Source: Pomacea canaliculata | Taxonomy: Eukaryota; Mollusca; Gastropoda; Architaenioglossa; Ampullariidae | DNA: 64,000 nt | Direction: 5' to 3' | NCBI RefSeq assembly: GCF_003073045.1 | Contig: NC_037593.1 | Coordinates: forward strand, 12,098,735-12,162,734 | Shown here: positions 62,292-64,000 of the stretch, in pieces | How positions within the stretch are numbered: the stretch's first letter is position 1 | Layout: the number at the start of each line of letters is the position of its first letter | Translations under genes and position numbers: made by a program | The notes under the pieces: generated by a model | What the model was told of the DNA's origin: nothing | What the model saw: only the letters and a program-made list of their open reading frames with translations | Database searches by the model: none

Positions 62292-62454
62292 ATGACGGAC
62301 GTCGTCAACGGACTGCGCTTTGCCTTCATAGGGCTGTTTCAGATTATCTTTGCTTGGGTTCAGGCCATTCTGCTGAGCATATGTCCACGTTTCCTTCGGA
62401 AACAATTTCTCTACAAAAATGTGACAGGAAAGGTAGTCTTAATTACCGGAGGAG
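62292..62454 (+). CDS. Short-chain dehydrogenase/reductase (SDR16C/RDH10-like), first coding exon
   Basis: Exon 1 encodes 54 residues starting MTDVVNGLRFAFIGLFQII: a membrane segment, then LRKQFLYKNVTGKVVLITGG, the start of the Rossmann fold whose TGxxxGxG motif is split by the donor GGAG|GTAAGT. The arrangement of N-terminal membrane helix, then V-G-K-V-V-L-I-T-G, matches retinol dehydrogenase 10 and SDR16C proteins, which oxidise retinol or other lipophilic alcohols at the endoplasmic reticulum with NAD(P). ATG 62,292 is the first ATG in a frame that is open upstream as well. All later exons lie beyond the window, so subfamily is uncertain. Confidence 0.75.
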
Positions 62455-63359
62455 GTAAGTGTGACAGAAAAATATTTCATATCACAGCGTGTTTGGCGTA
62501 TTCTCTGTTAAAGGAAGTTTAAGAATCGTATTAAAGCACAGACTCTGGCTTATGAAAAGCTTATTTCATTTGCGTGCTGTGCATCACATAATCCACAAGT
62601 AGATTTTGCACGGTTTTTGTCGCTTGTCCTGTATTTAGGACTTGAGCGGGAGAAAAGTAGAATGAAACTGCATGACTTCCAAGATAAGGCTTTAAAAAAA
62701 AAAAAACCTACTGAAAGAAGACATTACTGGTTTACCAAAGTTTTGATATATGTATCAGAGCTTATTTTAGGGAAATTCTGCTTCAAAAACATAATTCATA
62801 CATCAAAAGACTTGTTTAAGACGCAAATTTTTTTTCTTCTTGATGCACATAATGAATTACAGCTAGCATCCTGATCATTTCGAGCATTTAATATTTTATG
62901 TTTAGTCCAGCATTTGAAAGCTTAAACCTCTGAATGGTATACTCTGCAGAGTAAAAATAATGGTAGCATTGCTAGCAGAAAAATATATAAAAATAGCAAG
63001 AATGTTTAATATTAATAAAAATGCGCTTCTAAGAAAAATTGTTTGGAACAGAATTAAAAATAGTTGTCCATTAAAACAAGTAACCTAGAGAGTTTTTTTC
63101 TGTTTAACCTTAATGCCAGACTGCAGGATATTTTATTCACTTTTTTAATAGTTCATTATTGTGACGATTCAGATGTTAAATTTTTATTCTAATGTACAAT
63201 AATCAGCTCTTTTATACTGCATCTTTAATCGTTATCCTTTATTCACCATTTAAAGGTTACAATGGAAATTTTCCTTTGGAACAAATTTAATGATAGAAAT
63301 AAATGCATTAGAAGAAGAATTAATGCAAATCAGTTCATAGCCCTGACAACAGAATAATT

Positions 63360-63440
63360 AAGATTTTGTGAAGTGCCTTGAGCTTGTCCACATGGCAAGA
63401 TAAGGCGCTATACAAGCCAACATTTATTATTATTTTTAAT
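63360..63440 (+). mobile_element. LINE-type 3' tail in SDR intron
   Basis: GTGAAGTGCCTTGAGC followed by AAGGCGCTATACAAG and an ATT-rich run (TTATTATTATT): the hairpin and simple-repeat tail seen at 3' ends of CR1/L2-like LINEs and their SINEs. The 5' limit is unclear. Confidence 0.6.
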
Positions 63441-63666
63441 AGGTGTACCACAAGGCTCAACTGTTTGACAGTAGACACATCCTGGCATTAAAATACATAA
63501 ATGTAATATCATGTGAGAGGGAGATGCAAGTGGTGAGGGGTGGTAGACACTATCGCAGTAATTTTTAGGTAACATTTCTTGACTCAAAATTTGCACATTG
63601 TGCCAAATTATATAGTTTTTAAATTTTAAAATGCTGCACAGCCAGACTGCAAAAAATGCTTTAAGT

Positions 63667-63799
63667 CAGGCATGTCAAACTGAGTGTCCCCCGAGGGCCA
63701 CATGGGTCACATTGTGTTGTCATGAGGGCTGCATAAATGTACAGCGTCTTTGTGAGGGCCACAGGTGAACTTGCAAAGGGCGCATGTTTGACTTGACTG
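63667..63799. mobile_element. hAT-type MITE in SDR intron
   Basis: 133 bp with ends CAGGCATGTCAAAC and (reverse strand) CAGTCAAGTCAAAC. Flanks CTTTAAGT and CTTTAGGC are an imperfect 8-bp duplication. The interior has GAGGGCCACA repeats as in many hAT MITEs. Non-coding. Confidence 0.75.
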
Positions 63800-64000
63800 C
63801 TTTAGGCTATACAGATTCTTCTTAGTGATTGATTCATAGATTTATTGCCCACAGAGGGTAGGAAGCATCTGAAAAGATTTTTAAATCCTTGAAGATTTTC
63901 TCTTAACAAACTGCTGATCAATGGCACAAAGCTGCTGTTGCTGAATACTTATGATGTTACAAGCTAGTTTGACAACTTTAATAGCAATGCTAAGATTCTT

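Larger units (their letters stand above)
62455..64000 (+). other. Intron 1 (partial) of the SDR gene
   Basis: No further exon with Rossmann or YxxxK motifs was seen to the window's end. The intron holds a LINE-type tail at about 63,360-63,440 and a hAT MITE at 63,667-63,799. Confidence 0.65.

Overview
This is animal genomic DNA. Genes are split by many short introns with GT-AG (once GC-AG) borders, and the spacers hold LINE, SINE, hAT-type and LTR relics. The 5S rRNA sequence, the LINE 3' tails and the gene content fit a mollusc, most likely a gastropod; the species cannot be named from sequence alone.

Layout. (1) 1-41,000: four head-to-tail genes for GMC-family FAD oxidoreductases (glucose/choline-dehydrogenase-like), all on the + strand. 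Copy 1 lacks its first two coding exons because the window cuts it; copies 2, 3 and 4 are complete with ten coding exons each (593, 591 and 591 residues). Exon lengths and phases are identical in all copies except exon 1. Copies 1/2 form one close pair and copies 3/4 another; each pair was made by segmental duplication that included introns and flanks. Copy 2 has Arg in place of the usual catalytic His, and carries a 1,000-bp solo LTR and two hAT MITEs in its introns. Between copies 1 and 2 lie 11 kb of spacer with two LINE fragments and two minisatellites. (2) 43,422-47,054, minus strand: a complete seven-exon GILT (gamma-interferon-inducible lysosomal thiol reductase) gene, with the relic of a second GILT terminal exon just upstream. 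(3) About 50,570-61,970: a tandem duplication of about 5 kb, each unit holding one 5S rRNA gene and one three-exon gene for a secreted, extremely acidic repeat protein (380 and 386 residues), plus an old tRNA-derived SINE. (4) 62,292 onward: first coding exon of a short-chain dehydrogenase/reductase (SDR16C/RDH10-like); the rest of the gene is outside the window.

How the genes work together: there is no operon logic. The themes are local tandem duplication and divergence. The GMC enzymes probably enter the secretory pathway or are membrane anchored through a hydrophobic N-terminus and oxidise an unknown alcohol or sugar. The paired acidic proteins look extracellular and may bind cations. The most unusual points are the acidic reading frame just beyond the stop of both acidic-protein genes, the His-to-Arg GMC paralogue, and near-identity of some GMC exons where the introns cannot be aligned.

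All exon borders were read by eye from splice motifs, phase arithmetic and comparison between copies; no search or alignment program was run.
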